A DNA stretch of 64,000 nucleotides from positions 63,640,078-63,704,077 of the forward strand of contig CM075862.1 of the NCBI GenBank assembly GCA_037975125.1, written 5' to 3'. Positions 1 through 10,713 of the stretch are shown piece after piece. Position numbers and translations under genes: made by a program. The notes under the pieces were generated by a model, which ran no database searches, was not told the origin of the DNA, and was given only the letters and a program-made list of their open reading frames with translations. Positions within the stretch are counted from its first letter, which is position 1; each line of letters opens with the position of its first letter. Origin of the DNA: Latrodectus hesperus (Eukaryota > Arthropoda > Arachnida > Araneae > Theridiidae).

Positions 1-353
1 TTAAGGAATTAAGTTAATTTTTCTAATGCTTGAAAGTATGAAGTAAGTTTAAATAATTTGTCCATGGGGGAAGGAATATTCTGTAATTCATTTGGAAGTT
101 CCTCAATTAGGATACCATTCAAATGTTTTTGATTTTGTTAATTAGTTCAATTAGATCTGAAAATTCTCCTGAATTCCCTAAAAAAGCGACCAGAGGAGTA
201 TGTTGCTCTATAGCAAGAGGAGTATGTATGAAATTACATCTAGCATATAAAGTATGAAATTACATCTTAAAAAATCATACATAATTTAACAATATACTTA
301 AAAGAATTGTCTACTGTATTCACAGAAATCAAACAATACCTGAACTTACATAC
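1..353 (-). other. AT-rich flank with short coding-like fragment
   Basis: No recognised gene. On the minus strand, ending at a stop at 9-11, about 40 codons read openly and look protein-like (they include NGILIEELPNELQ and LFKLTSYFQALEKL). The other frame just upstream is also coding-like (EFSDLIELINKI), and it follows a possible splice acceptor TTTTTTAG near 170. The two pieces would join only with a frameshift, so this could be a decayed exon or a mobile-element fragment. A 16 bp direct repeat (gtatgaaattacatct) occurs twice between about 225 and 270. The gypsy element was inserted immediately to the right. Confidence 0.25.
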
Positions 354-958
354 TGTACCGAGCTTCACGGGTTCGTGTCGATTGAGAGTTGAATAAAGCA
401 ACCACTTAATGAACACAAGACTTTTATTCGTAAAAATTTCACAAGGTAAACGAAATTCCCGCTGTAACAATCACAGCTACAATTCGTCAGATAGAATAAT
501 AAGAAACAGCTTCTAATCACAGGTCTCAAATACCTCAGACAGAGAACAACTAGCAGTCACAACTAATCGCGCGTATTCACTCACTGACTGTCTTCACAAT
601 ACTATATTACTATTCCATGTCGGGCTGCGGTATTTATACCTGACTTGGCGGAGAAATCTACCAATTTCGCCAAGGTTCTGGAAGCTTCTAGGCTATCTCG
701 AAAAATATTGGTCCTAGAGCTTAGGTGATGGATGTTTCCAGAAGTATCGATTTCTCGCCAAGTCGCCAAAAATCTCGCCAACCGTCGCCAAGTCGCCAAG
801 AATCTCGCCAACTGTCGCCAAGTCGCCAAATCATTAGGAAATCCGCTTTTAAACTACAACACGTCTAAATACCGCAATTTTTGCCCAAAATGTGAGAATT
901 TCTGATCTGTCTGAGATATTTTACGACAAATATAATCATTATTTACAAATTTGTAACA
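354..958 (-). repeat. 3' LTR of the gypsy element
   Basis: It is a 605 bp direct copy of 5921-6525. It contains on the minus strand a TATAAATA box (631-638) and an AATAAA poly(A) signal (423-428), the copy that would end the element's transcript. Around 750-830 lies a block of short repeats built on TTGGCGA on the minus strand, with spacing of roughly 9-13 bases. The same block is present in the other LTR. Confidence 0.95.
423..428 (-). terminator. LTR poly(A) signal AATAAA
   Basis: AATAAA on the minus strand (plus TTTATT) lies inside the 3' LTR about 200 bp downstream of its TATA box. This is the usual position for the R region of an LTR. The same hexamer in the 5' LTR is at 5990-5995. Confidence 0.6.
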
Positions 959-972
959 TTGCCCCCCTCTCA
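959..972 (-). other. Polypurine tract of the gypsy element
   Basis: Read on the minus strand the sequence is GAGAGGGGGGCAA, directly before the TGTTAC start of the 3' LTR. A purine run at this position is the plus-strand priming site of LTR retroelements. Confidence 0.8.
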
Positions 973-1150
973 AGGACTGCACGTCCCGGGCAGTACAATC
1001 CCCTGATAGGAGGCCAAATTTAATATAAAAGAATTTACATTTCAAGAGGATACAGAGCACATTACATACACAAGCAACTAAAAATACAAGAAAATAGAAA
1101 AGATTAAAATTATCTATACTATTTACAAACAGACCATGGTCTACTGATTT

Positions 1151-4100
1151 TTACTCTACATTACGATAAGGAGCTAATCTATCATAATGTACTACCTTTG
1201 GTTTTGAAGCAGATGATTTTCTTATACGAACCACGACGTCGTTCAGTCTTTTTAGGACTGTGTAGGGACCTTCCCAGTTGGCTTGCAACTTTGGAGAAAG
1301 TCCTTTACGTCGAATCGGGTTCCACAACCAAACTTTGTCACCTTCTTGGAATTCATGTCCCGTCGCTCTTGTGTCATACCTTGTCTTCATTCTTTCGGTC
1401 GTCAGGTTGATTCGGTCTCGAGCGAAGTTATGGACATCTTCAAGACGTGCCTGAAGGTCTCGAAGGTATTCCTCTGGCGATGAAGATGTATCCGGTGGAC
1501 GACCAAACTGAAGATCACAAGGGAGACGAAGTTCGCGACCAAAGAGCATCTGTGAAGGAGTATATCCGGTAGTCTCATGGACAGCACTGCGATATGCAAG
1601 AAGAAACAGCGGTAGCTTCAAATCCCAATCTTGCTGATTTCTGGAAACCATAAGGGAGAGGTTATTCAAGATGGTTCTGTTAAACCTCTCTACCATGCCA
1701 TCCGATTGTGGGTGTAGTGGCGTGGTCTGCGTCTTGTCTATTCCGAGAATTTGACACATTCCTTTAAACACAACAGAGGTGAAATTTGTCCCTTGATCAG
1801 AATGAATTTGTAAGGGTGTGCCGAATCTGGAAACCCATTGTTGCACTAGAACCTCGGCTACTGTAGTCGCCTCTTGATCGGGGATTGCAAACGCTTCAGG
1901 CCACTTAGTAAAGTAGTCCATGACAACTAGTATGTATTTGTTGCCATTTGAGGATCGTGGTAAAGGACCCAAAATGTCCAATGCTATCCTCTCAAAAGGT
2001 GCTCCTACGTTGTACCGCTGCAACCTTCCTCGGCTACGTTTCTTCGGTCCTTTACGTGCCGCACAGTCATCACAAGATTGGCACCATTTCTCTACATCTT
2101 GTCTCGTTTTGCTCCAATAGAAGCGTTCTCGAACTTTCTGTAGAGTTTTCATTACTCCGAAGTGGCCTCCAGTTGAGCTATTGTGCAATTCTTTCAAAAC
2201 ATCTGAAATTCTTGATTTTGGAAGAACAAGCTGCCATTTGAAATTACGTCCATCATCGGACTCCCATTTCCTGTATAAGACACCATTTCTTATATGGAGT
2301 GAGTCCCAAAGAGCCCAATATTGCTTAGTAGCAGGACTGTAGGTGGAGATATCCTGCCAACTTGGTCTCATACTAGAAGATTCTTTCAATTCAAGAATTG
2401 GATTTATATCTGGGTCTTCTTTTTGGGCTTCCCTAAGTCCTTCATCACTCCATGGGTCTGGTTTTGATGGAGGTGAAACAGTAACTTGGCGTACCGAAGT
2501 ATTTATCAGCTGATAGTTCTTCTCTACTCTAGAACAGTATCGGCAGCTTTCATTACACGGCTTCCTTGATAGTGCATCAGCATTTCCATGAAGAGTTCCT
2601 TTGCGATGACGTATTTCAAAGTCAAACTCCTGGAGTCGTTGAATCCATCTGGCAACCTGTCCTTCTGGATTTTTAAAATTTAAAAGCCAGGTTAAAGATG
2701 CATGATCTGTCCGGAGCAAGAACTTTCTTCCATAGAGATAATGGTGGAAATGTTCTATTGCTTTGACGATTGCCAGCAATTCCTTCCTGGTTGTACAATA
2801 ATTCCGCTCCGGTTTTGATAGGCATTTACTCCAATAAGCAATGACATATTCTTTATCATCAATTTCCTGCGACAAAACAGCTCCGATATTTTCGTTGCTG
2901 GCATCCGTATCTAAAATGAATAATTTTTCGGGCTGGGGATATGCAAGAACGGGCGAAGATGTCAACGCCTCCTTCAGTTGTTTAAAAGCTTTCTCACATT
3001 CATCTGTCCATAGAAATCTCTGTTTAACTTCTGTCAACTTGTGAAGAGGTCTGGCAATACTTGAAAAACCCTTAACAAATTTCCTGTAATATGTGCATAG
3101 TCCAAGAAAACTTCTTAATTGGTGGACATCTTTTGGACGACTCCAGTCCTTAACTGCGGAGATCTTTTCAGGATCTGTTCTTACACCTTCAGCAGAGATA
3201 ATGTGTCCCAGATAGCTTACTTCACGTCGGAATAAATTACATTTGCAAGGATTCAGCTTCAGGTTGGCCATTTTTAATTTTTCCAGCACCTTTCGGATGT
3301 TTCTTAAATGGTCTTCAAATGTGCGCCCTACAATAATGATATCGTCCAAATATACCAAACAGGCTTCGTAGGAAAGTCCTCGTAATACTGTCTCCATCAG
3401 GCGCTCAAACGTTGCAGGTGCATTGCAAAGCCCAAATGGCATAACCTTGAACTGCCAAAGTCCTTGTCCTGTGGTGAATGCAGTCTTTTCTCGATCCTCA
3501 GGATGTATCTCTACTTGCCAATAACCACTCTTGAGATCCAAAGTCGAAAACCATTGTTTTCCGGATAAAGCATCAAGTGTATCGTCAATCCTAGGAAGAG
3601 GGTAACTATCTTTTTTAGTGATGTTGTTTAACCGACGATAGTCAACGCAGAATCGGGTAGAACCATCTTTCTTCCGAACTAAAACAATAGGCGAAGCCCA
3701 AGGACTCTCTGATGGCTCAATAATGTCATTCTGCTGCATTTCCATCAGAAGATTATCCACCTCTTCCTGCTTTGCGAATGGCAATCTTCTCGGGTGTTGT
3801 TTAATGGGTGGATGATTTCCTGTATTGATTCGGTGCTGCGTCAATTTGGTTCGCCCAACATCATCTGATTTCTTGGAAAAGAGATCTCCGAATTCTAATA
3901 ATAAATTTCTTGCAGCATTCCTCTGTTTATCATCTAACTCTGCTCTCTGAAGGAGTTCATCAATTAGAGTGTCAGGAGGCTCAGATAGTGTGGCTTGACA
4001 ATTTCGGTTAATACAGGTCACTGGAGTGCAAGTCGCTAGCACTTCTCCTTCTTTTATAAGTTTTACCTTATTACTTAGATTAGCAACTCTTACCGGGATT

Positions 4101-5890
4101 ACATTTCGTGAAAGATCGACGAGTGAAGAAGCCACTAGTATTCCTTTAACGCTATTGTCGGAATCTGGATATTCAGTCAATCCATAATGAAAATTATTAT
4201 CTTCTGAAAGAGCTCCGGAAACTATTGTCTCAGTTCTTGGTGGTAATGTTGTTTCACTCTTTGCAGTTATATGATGGACTGATTTAATATCTGAATACTT
4301 CGTCTTAAAAATCGTTATGTCTTCAGAACATGAGTGTAGTTCATTATTTTTAAAATCTAACTTGAAATTGTTTTCTTTGAGGAAATCCAATCCAAGAATA
4401 AATTCGTCATTTATATCAGCGACATATGCCATATGATGGTAAACGGCATTACCAAATGCAATGTTTAGCTTGACTTTTCCATGCACTTTAATCTTATCAC
4501 CTGTCACAGTTTGGAGGGTAATGCAGGGCGGCGTCCAGATAAGTTTCTCACCAAGTTTGCGAGCCAAATCTGTCCTAATGATAGTTACGTTGGCTCCAGT
4601 ATCGATTATCATTCTGCAGGGAACTTCGTTGACATGTCCCATAACGAAAAGTCCGTTGTCGCCGCTACTTACGGAAGAAATATGAAACAATTTGAAATGG
4701 GGCTTCTGACGAAGATCATTTCCACCATCTTTTCGTTTCGGGCAGTCTCTCTGAACGTGTCCGACTGCACCGCAAGACCAACACTGAATTTTCGTGTTTC
4801 TGCCACCTTTACTCATTTCTAAGTTACGGAATTTTCGCCGCAGATCTTCGATTTGCTTTCTGAGATCATAGTCCCTATCAGTAGTAGAGACGGCTCTGAT
4901 TGAGTGCCGGTCTTTACGCGCGGCCTGCTGGGCAGCCTCTATCTTATGTGCGTAGAATAGGGCAGATCCAATATCTTTGACATCGGCGAGTCTAAGTGTT
5001 TTCTGTATCTCCGGATCCCTCACACTATCGATGAAGTGATGGAGAGCCAGATCTTGACGTGTCTCAGCTGGGCAGTCCGAAAATGCTAGATGGGAAAGTC
5101 GCTGAATATCGGCAGCCAATTCTTGAAGACTTTCACCCGCTTTTTGATAGCGGGACTTTAACTGTAGTCTGCTATATTCTTTAGTGCACTTATCTCCAAA
5201 CCGCAACTCAAGGGCACTCGATAGGGCTTGGAAATCGTGCCTCTGCTCCTCCGGAAGCGTCTCGAGGATGTCAGCCGCGTCTCCTCTTAAAGAAGCCGCC
5301 AGGTGAAAAGCTTGGGCTCGGGGATTCCATCCATTAGCTTCCGCTACCATCATAAACTGGGTCTTGTATACTTGCCAGGATGATTTCCCATCAAATGTTG
5401 AGAGTTTAATATTGGCTAGGGAAGGCACAAATGTCACGTTGGGTTCCTCATGTCTGTTTGACATTTGTTTCTTCAAGCTTTCAATCTCCTTATTGATATT
5501 GTCTAATGCTTCTTCCACGTTTTCTTCTATCTCCAGAACTTTAGTTTCTACTGAAGTTACCTTATCTTCCATTGCATTCATCTTCTCCTGAATGATGTTG
5601 GAGAATTCTTCTTTAACACTTACAATGTCCTTCTTAAGTTCCTTTTTAAGCTCCTCCTGTCCAGCTTTCATCTCTTCCTGTCCAGATTTTATCTCTTTCA
5701 TCATCTCGGTTTTAATCTCTTCTTGTCCAGCTTTCATCTCTTCTTGTCTAGCTTTCATCTCTTCTTGTCCAGCTTTCATCTCTTCTTGTCCAGCTTTCAT
5801 CTCAGTTTTCATCTCAGTCATCTGCTCCGCTAATTTTTCGAGAAGACTTTTCATTAAATCCATATCCATTTTTCTTGTGACACGCTGCAT
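1151..5890 (-). CDS. Gag-Pol polyprotein, Ty3/gypsy type
   Basis: A single open frame of 1579 residues encodes the retrotransposon's structural and enzymatic proteins. The frame stays open further upstream into the 5' LTR. The start chosen (MQRVTR, ATG at 5890) is the first Met after the primer binding site. Residues 31-85 are a near-perfect seven-residue repeat (M-K-A-G-Q-E-E), followed by coiled-coil-like sequence to about 145, then a gag core. A CCHC zinc knuckle sits at C370-C383. The protease has D430-T-G with ILG near 498. The RT spans about 700-890 with YLDD at 847-850. RNase H has D994, E1037 and D1062. The integrase has HHCC at H1236, H1243, C1270 and C1273 and a catalytic triad D1305, D1365, E1401 (35-residue spacing). 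A GPY/F-type module lies in the last 50 residues. Gag and pol are fused in frame with no frameshift site, and no inactivating lesion was seen. Confidence 0.95.
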   Translation of the reverse strand: MQRVTRKMDMDLMKSLLEKLAEQMTEMKTEMKAGQEEMKAGQEEMKARQEEMKAGQEEIKTEMMKEIKSGQEEMKAGQEELKKELKKDIVSVKEEFSNIIQEKMNAMEDKVTSVETKVLEIEENVEEALDNINKEIESLKKQMSNRHEEPNVTFVPSLANIKLSTFDGKSSWQVYKTQFMMVAEANGWNPRAQAFHLAASLRGDAADILETLPEEQRHDFQALSSALELRFGDKCTKEYSRLQLKSRYQKAGESLQELAADIQRLSHLAFSDCPAETRQDLALHHFIDSVRDPEIQKTLRLADVKDIGSALFYAHKIEAAQQAARKDRHSIRAVSTTDRDYDLRKQIEDLRRKFRNLEMSKGGRNTKIQCWSCGAVGHVQRDCPKRKDGGNDLRQKPHFKLFHISSVSSGDNGLFVMGHVNEVPCRMIIDTGANVTIIRTDLARKLGEKLIWTPPCITLQTVTGDKIKVHGKVKLNIAFGNAVYHHMAYVADINDEFILGLDFLKENNFKLDFKNNELHSCSEDITIFKTKYSDIKSVHHITAKSETTLPPRTETIVSGALSEDNNFHYGLTEYPDSDNSVKGILVASSLVDLSRNVIPVRVANLSNKVKLIKEGEVLATCTPVTCINRNCQATLSEPPDTLIDELLQRAELDDKQRNAARNLLLEFGDLFSKKSDDVGRTKLTQHRINTGNHPPIKQHPRRLPFAKQEEVDNLLMEMQQNDIIEPSESPWASPIVLVRKKDGSTRFCVDYRRLNNITKKDSYPLPRIDDTLDALSGKQWFSTLDLKSGYWQVEIHPEDREKTAFTTGQGLWQFKVMPFGLCNAPATFERLMETVLRGLSYEACLVYLDDIIIVGRTFEDHLRNIRKVLEKLKMANLKLNPCKCNLFRREVSYLGHIISAEGVRTDPEKISAVKDWSRPKDVHQLRSFLGLCTYYRKFVKGFSSIARPLHKLTEVKQRFLWTDECEKAFKQLKEALTSSPVLAYPQPEKLFILDTDASNENIGAVLSQEIDDKEYVIAYWSKCLSKPERNYCTTRKELLAIVKAIEHFHHYLYGRKFLLRTDHASLTWLLNFKNPEGQVARWIQRLQEFDFEIRHRKGTLHGNADALSRKPCNESCRYCSRVEKNYQLINTSVRQVTVSPPSKPDPWSDEGLREAQKEDPDINPILELKESSSMRPSWQDISTYSPATKQYWALWDSLHIRNGVLYRKWESDDGRNFKWQLVLPKSRISDVLKELHNSSTGGHFGVMKTLQKVRERFYWSKTRQDVEKWCQSCDDCAARKGPKKRSRGRLQRYNVGAPFERIALDILGPLPRSSNGNKYILVVMDYFTKWPEAFAIPDQEATTVAEVLVQQWVSRFGTPLQIHSDQGTNFTSVVFKGMCQILGIDKTQTTPLHPQSDGMVERFNRTILNNLSLMVSRNQQDWDLKLPLFLLAYRSAVHETTGYTPSQMLFGRELRLPCDLQFGRPPDTSSSPEEYLRDLQARLEDVHNFARDRINLTTERMKTRYDTRATGHEFQEGDKVWLWNPIRRKGLSPKLQANWEGPYTVLKRLNDVVVRIRKSSASKPKVVHYDRLAPYRNVE

Positions 5891-5900
5891 CAACTCTTCA

Positions 5901-5918
5901 ATCCCGATTCTGACACCA
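5901..5918 (-). other. Primer binding site of the gypsy element
   Basis: Read on the minus strand this is TGGTGTCAGAATCGGGAT, two bases (AC) downstream of the 5' LTR. It begins TGG, the complement of a tRNA 3' CCA end. The identity of the priming tRNA cannot be settled from the window because no matching tRNA gene is present. Confidence 0.85.
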
Positions 5919-5920
5919 GT

Positions 5921-6525
5921 TGTACCGAGCTTCACGGGTTCGTGTCGATTGAGAGTTGAATAAAGCAACCACTTAATGAACACAAGACTTTTATTCGTAA
6001 AAATTTCACAAGGTAAACGAAATTCCCGCTGTAACAATCACAGCTACAATTCGTCAGATAGAATAATAAGAAACAGCTTCTAATCACAGGTCTCAAATAC
6101 CTCAGACAGAGAACAACTAGCAGTCACAACTAATCGCGCGTATTCACTCACTGACTGTCTTCACAATACTATATTACTATTCCATGTCGGGCTGCGGTAT
6201 TTATACCTGACTTGGCGGAGAAATCTACCAATTTCGCCAAGGTTCTGGAAGCTTCTAGGCTATCTCGAAAAATATTGGTCCTAGAGCTTAGGTGATGGAT
6301 GTTTCCAGAAGTATCGATTTCTCGCCAAGTCGCCAAAAATCTCGCCAACCGTCGCCAAGTCGCCAAGAATCTCGCCAACTGTCGCCAAGTCGCCAAATCA
6401 TTAGGAAATCCGCTTTTAAACTACAACACGTCTAAATACCGCAATTTTTGCCCAAAATGTGAGAATTTCTGATCTGTCTGAGATATTTTACGACAAATAT
6501 AATCATTATTTACAAATTTGTAACA
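5921..6525 (-). repeat. 5' LTR of the gypsy element
   Basis: This is the promoter-bearing LTR, 605 bp, a direct copy of 354-958. On the minus strand it runs from TGTTAC to GGTACA. The TATA box is at 6198-6205 and the AATAAA at 5990-5995, so R and U5 lie in the left half. The GGCGA-rich repeat block (about 6317-6397) lies upstream of the TATA box, in U3, where enhancer repeats are usual. Confidence 0.95.
6198..6205 (-). promoter_or_regulatory. TATA box in the 5' LTR
   Basis: TATAAATA on the minus strand sits in the middle of the LTR, about 80 bp downstream of the GGCGA repeat block. Transcription would start near 6170, giving a transcript with a leader of roughly 280 bases before the gag ATG. 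Confidence 0.65.
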
Positions 6526-6920
6526 ATACAATATAAGCAACCCAAAATATTTGACAATATTAACACCACGATATTTTATGGTTATTCTTCTTCTTACAGC
6601 TATATCAGAATCAGATTATGCAACAATAAAGATGAATTATCTTTCCATATGTCAGTTAATATGAAGAATCATCCAAAAAGAAGGTTTTTTAACAACAGCA
6701 CACAAAGGAAAATTTAAACACTGGTGATATTGACTTCATTAAAGATGATATGTTAAACAAACAAAATGAAACTTGTTTGAATAAATTCTGTATACCTTAG
6801 ACATAAAAGGAAAATAAGAAAAGCATTAAAAACTTCTGGTGTCATTTTGTTAAGAGATTTGGGAAAATTATGCAAATTTTAAATACTTGACTCTAATTTC
6901 ATTAATTATATCAAGAATTG

Positions 6921-7200
6921 AAGCCCAAAGACATAGTAGTAGCGCTTCACACTCCCAATGCACAGGTCGGAGATTCGATCCTTGAGCCGGTCAATTTCAA
7001 CCCAGCCTTTCATCCCTTCAATGGGTTGATAAACAGATTAACAAGCATGTTTGCAAATTAAACTCTGGGGGTTTTGCACAAGGTTGACCACCTAATGGGG
7101 ATACATACTTCAAACTCCAGAGCTCTCAATCAGAAAAATAGATATGGGTACTTTAGACCTTGGCTCACATATGAGCTGTCTTGTCACAGGTTTAGTTTTT
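6921..7200 (+). repeat. Decayed SINE, family A
   Basis: It aligns by eye with the better-preserved copy at 43533-43801 over its whole length. Shared blocks include AGCCTTTCATCCCTTC, GGGTTGATAAAC and AGGTTGACCAC. The tRNA-like head is damaged (box B reads AGATTCGATCC). It lies in otherwise featureless AT-rich DNA. Confidence 0.75.
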
Positions 7201-8652
7201 TTTATATCAAGAATTTTTTATATGTTTTTAACTGTTCAATTATTCATCATTCCATTTATTTGCATTTCATATTTACATTGTAATTGAAAGTTTTTAAATT
7301 TTTCACAGAGTGACAGAAAGGGACTGAATGTAATACAACTATAGCACATACATGTTTGATGAAATAGTAATCACACATTAAAAATTATACATCACTTCAT
7401 TAAAGTAAATATTTATAATTTTGTTTACATCAACTATTATTTATCTTATTTCAAACTTTTGATTGGATACAGGAACATATCTATAACATCTTATGAAAAA
7501 CACCACCACAACAGATTATTAAAACATTTAAAAGATAAATTTTTAATCAAATAAAAATGTTTTAATAAATAAGCTTTTAATAAAATAGTTATACATAAAC
7601 ATATTAACAAATAAAACAATATGAAAATTTATTTTGGTATTTAATTATTGGCAAATAAAAATAACAATTAATATTAACACTTTTATGAAGTTTTGGAGAA
7701 ATCTTCTAAATTATTGTTTCTCTTTCACATAATTAATCTCTAAAAAAATGACTTATAAACAAAACATTTTGAAAATAAATATTTAAAAAATTAAAATGGT
7801 ATAAAATCATATGATGTATTAAATTTTCAAGTTTTCGTATATTTTATTGTTTCAAATTTAAAAAAAGTTAAAAATTCATTGGACTGGATAAGTTTGTGTT
7901 TCTTGGAAAAGACTTTAAGAATAATATGTTAAAACAAAACATAAAAATAAATGTGAAAGAAATTTTGGAGAAAACATAATACATAACAGTTGTAACAAAA
8001 ACATAGTAAAAATTATTTTCAGTGTTTAGGAGCCTTCTGCTTATTAAATATAGGCTGGTATTTATCTAATATTACATAGGATTCTATTCTAGCAAAAATA
8101 CATTCATAATGAGAATAACATTGTTCTTTTTCATTGTTGTTGTTTCAACATTGTTCTTAACATTGTCATGTGTTCTACAATGTTTGTAATTATCTTTTCA
8201 GATTTGTAACGAATAAAAATGTTGCCAGTTGTCTCAAAATTTTGTTTAGTAAAATCCAGACTGAAACTAACAGGGATTTTACTTTAAAATTATCAAATAA
8301 AGAGTAAACTTTTGTTTATTGGTTTAATGTTTTATTTAAATTTTCATTAAAGAATGATTTATTTAATATTTTTTGATGTTTTTGTTTATTATTATAATTT
8401 TTACCATAAATAAGATGCTACTTTAAGTGATATACATATAAGTTATTTTATATGTTAATCAAGTTTTACACCAGGTTTAATTTAAATTTGTTATTTCTTC
8501 CAACTTTAATGAAAACAAAATATCTATTTCAATATCTGTTCTGAGCTTTTACCTCACTAATTTTATCAACCTCATTCTGTGCCAACAATTATCACCTGTA
8601 TTTAAGTGACAATTTCTTTATTAAATGTGATGCAGTAAAAAGAAAAAATTTT
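7201..8652. other. AT-rich stretch, nothing supported
   Basis: Very AT-rich sequence with homopolymer runs. No ORF with recognisable similarity, no strong splice-site pair and no repeat was found. It may belong to an intron of the minus-strand IGHMBP2-type gene to the right, whose later exons are not seen here. Confidence 0.4.
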
Positions 8653-8910
8653 GGCACAGATGCAGTGTAATCCAGGATGCCGAATTTGGAAATTTTTGGC
8701 GATGAAGAAATGTTGCCAAGATGACGCATTGTGATGTACAGAATGACATAAATATTAGAGTTGCCAAAATAAATTTTTTACATATAATTCTTATAGGTCT
8801 CTATATATATAACATAATAAAAAAAATGGGTTGCCAGATACGTAAGATAATCCACAAAAAAAGTCACCAAACTCAGAATTTGGCATCCTGGACTAAACAT
8901 CATCTGTGCC
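8653..8910 (+). mobile_element. MITE, GGCACAGAT family, copy 1
   Basis: A 258 bp non-coding element with terminal inverted repeats. The left end is GGCACAGATGCAGTGTAATC; the right end, reverse-complemented, begins GGCACAGATG. The second copy at 39899-40160 matches in inverse orientation, including the internal motif ATGTTGCCAAGATGACG. The flanking octamers AAAATTTT and CAAATTTT (7 of 8 identical) suggest an 8 bp target duplication, as in hAT elements. No transposase of this family was identified in the window. Confidence 0.8.
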
Positions 8911-10713
8911 CAAATTTTACATTCCATTCCAAATATATTCAAATTTTTAATAAATCTTAAATTTTGATCAATCTTTTCTGTGTTTTGCAAAATTCAATTT
9001 ATAATAATTACACATTTGAGAATTTAAATATTAGTAGCATAAATGCAAATTTCCAAAATTCTGACGAAATTCAGAAATTATTTTGTTTTACACCAGAAAA
9101 ACAAACTCATTGCTGCCACACAAAATATTTTTGCTGCCCAGAAATAAATGACTTTTCCATAGAAATAAAACAAATTAGTAAAGCAAAAAATATTATCAAA
9201 TATATCATTTATTATAATAGCAAGTAAAATTTCAATTTAAAATATTAGAAATTTAATTTTAAATTATTTTTACACCAATCTTTTAAACTTTTTTAAATAT
9301 TTGACATATTGTACAACCACAACCCTTATTTAGATATTAAGGACATTTTCGGATAAATAAAATATAAATTATAATTTTCCATTCAGTTTTTTTTTTTTTT
9401 CAATCATTGCAGATTACTACAAAATTTAAGGAGAATTTTTTAAATAATTGATTCTTAGTACACACAAACATTTATGGTGAAAAATAAATAAAAGTTAGAA
9501 ACCTATGAAGAAAAATATTATATATCTTACTATTAAATGTTGATTCTTCTATTGTTGATGGACTTTTCTCTCCAAATAGTACACTTACCAAATGAGATTC
9601 TCGACCTTTATCAGATAAATTTTTTAATGATCTATAAAAGTATAATAAATTTTATAACAATTTTTAATGCATATCATTTTTTTAAATTTAAAATAATTAA
9701 AATATATTTTGCAATAAAGTTACAAAATTACAGATAATCTTAGAGGATGAACTATCTTTAAGTTAAAAGCTATTTTTAAAAAATATTTTAGTAGCAATTA
9801 AAATGTAAAAATTAAGGTAAAAATGTATTTCATCATTACAAACTCGTTCAAAATTTATGATTTCAGTTTTGATAATTGTAAAAAGAAAAAATTATGTATA
9901 CAATTTAGTAAAAAAATTGATTAATGAGAATAATTTGTGATTAATATTATCTTTTAATTAAAGAGATAAATTGGGAGATGCAAATAACATATTCACACAC
10001 AATGTCTTAACTAAACAAAACTTTTATTTTCATAGATGGTTTACTTTCAGATGTGATTAGTCAAAGATTCTCATTAATACTGTGTTTTTATGGGCAATAT
10101 TGTAATATTGTCAATTTTTCTCAGTTAATTGTGATGGTAAGTAATAAACCCATGTTAAGCAGAAAGCCCATTTTTTTTATCAATTATATATCCCCAAAAT
10201 TTATTACAGTTGTCTAGAAAAGGTTTGTTTTTTCACCTGTAACAGCACACTTATAGCAACTGACATGAGATATTTTTCCACTCACTTAGACAGTGAAATA
10301 TCTGTACCTCTAATTTGCAGACTATATTCAAAACTTTGATTTTATTATGTTACAAATGCTAAACTATAGTGCATTAAAATTTTATGATATATTTAATGTT
10401 GATTGATTTTTTTGCTCCAACACTAATATGGAAAGGTTGTCATTAAAATAGGAACAACAACCTATCTTTGATTTGTATTTTGAAGTTATACCTCTACAGC
10501 AGAATTCATTAAATCATTTTCTAAATGTTTAATAATTTGTTAGACCTTTTCTACATACAATGCATATTTTTCAGCACTGGGAAATAAAATAAGACTGCAA
10601 CGAAAAATTGCTAATTCTAGTCTTGTTAAATTCCAAGAGCACAATATGACAAATATATACATTCTACACAATTACTTGTTTCAAAACATAATCATTTTAG
10701 TAGTAATACATAC
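8911..10713 (-). other. Probable intron of the IGHMBP2-type gene
   Basis: The donor of the third coding exon (AAAAG|GTATGT, ending at 10714 on the minus strand) opens into this AT-rich region. No further exon of the helicase was found between here and the left edge, so the intron is long or the rest of the gene lies outside the window. Confidence 0.4.

Larger units (their letters stand above)
354..6525 (-). mobile_element. Complete Ty3/gypsy LTR retrotransposon
   Basis: The element is 6172 bp and transcribed on the minus strand. Both LTRs are 605 bp and begin TGT and end ACA on the plus strand. The flanks carry a 4 bp target duplication ATAC at 350-353 and 6526-6529. Internal parts in order on the minus strand are a primer binding site two bases from the 5' LTR, one long gag-pol frame, and a polypurine tract touching the 3' LTR. 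No env-like frame fits in the roughly 190 bp after pol. The LTRs look identical by eye wherever compared, including the unusual GGCGA repeat block. Together with the open frame this suggests a recent insertion, possibly still functional. Domain order protease, RT, RNase H, integrase is that of Ty3/gypsy (Metaviridae); the clade within it is not resolved. Confidence 0.95.

Noticed and set aside
602..829. 75-codon frame present identically in both LTRs
   Set aside because: It translates the GGCGA repeat block and promoter on the minus strand. Repetitive text without a family match; treated as non-coding LTR.
5592..5963. Serine/cysteine-rich plus-strand ORF
   Set aside because: Antisense shadow of the repetitive gag coding region.
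5891..6037. N-terminal extension of the gag-pol frame into the LTR and PBS
   Set aside because: The extension is LTR leader sequence read in frame. A Met after the primer binding site is the usual gag start.
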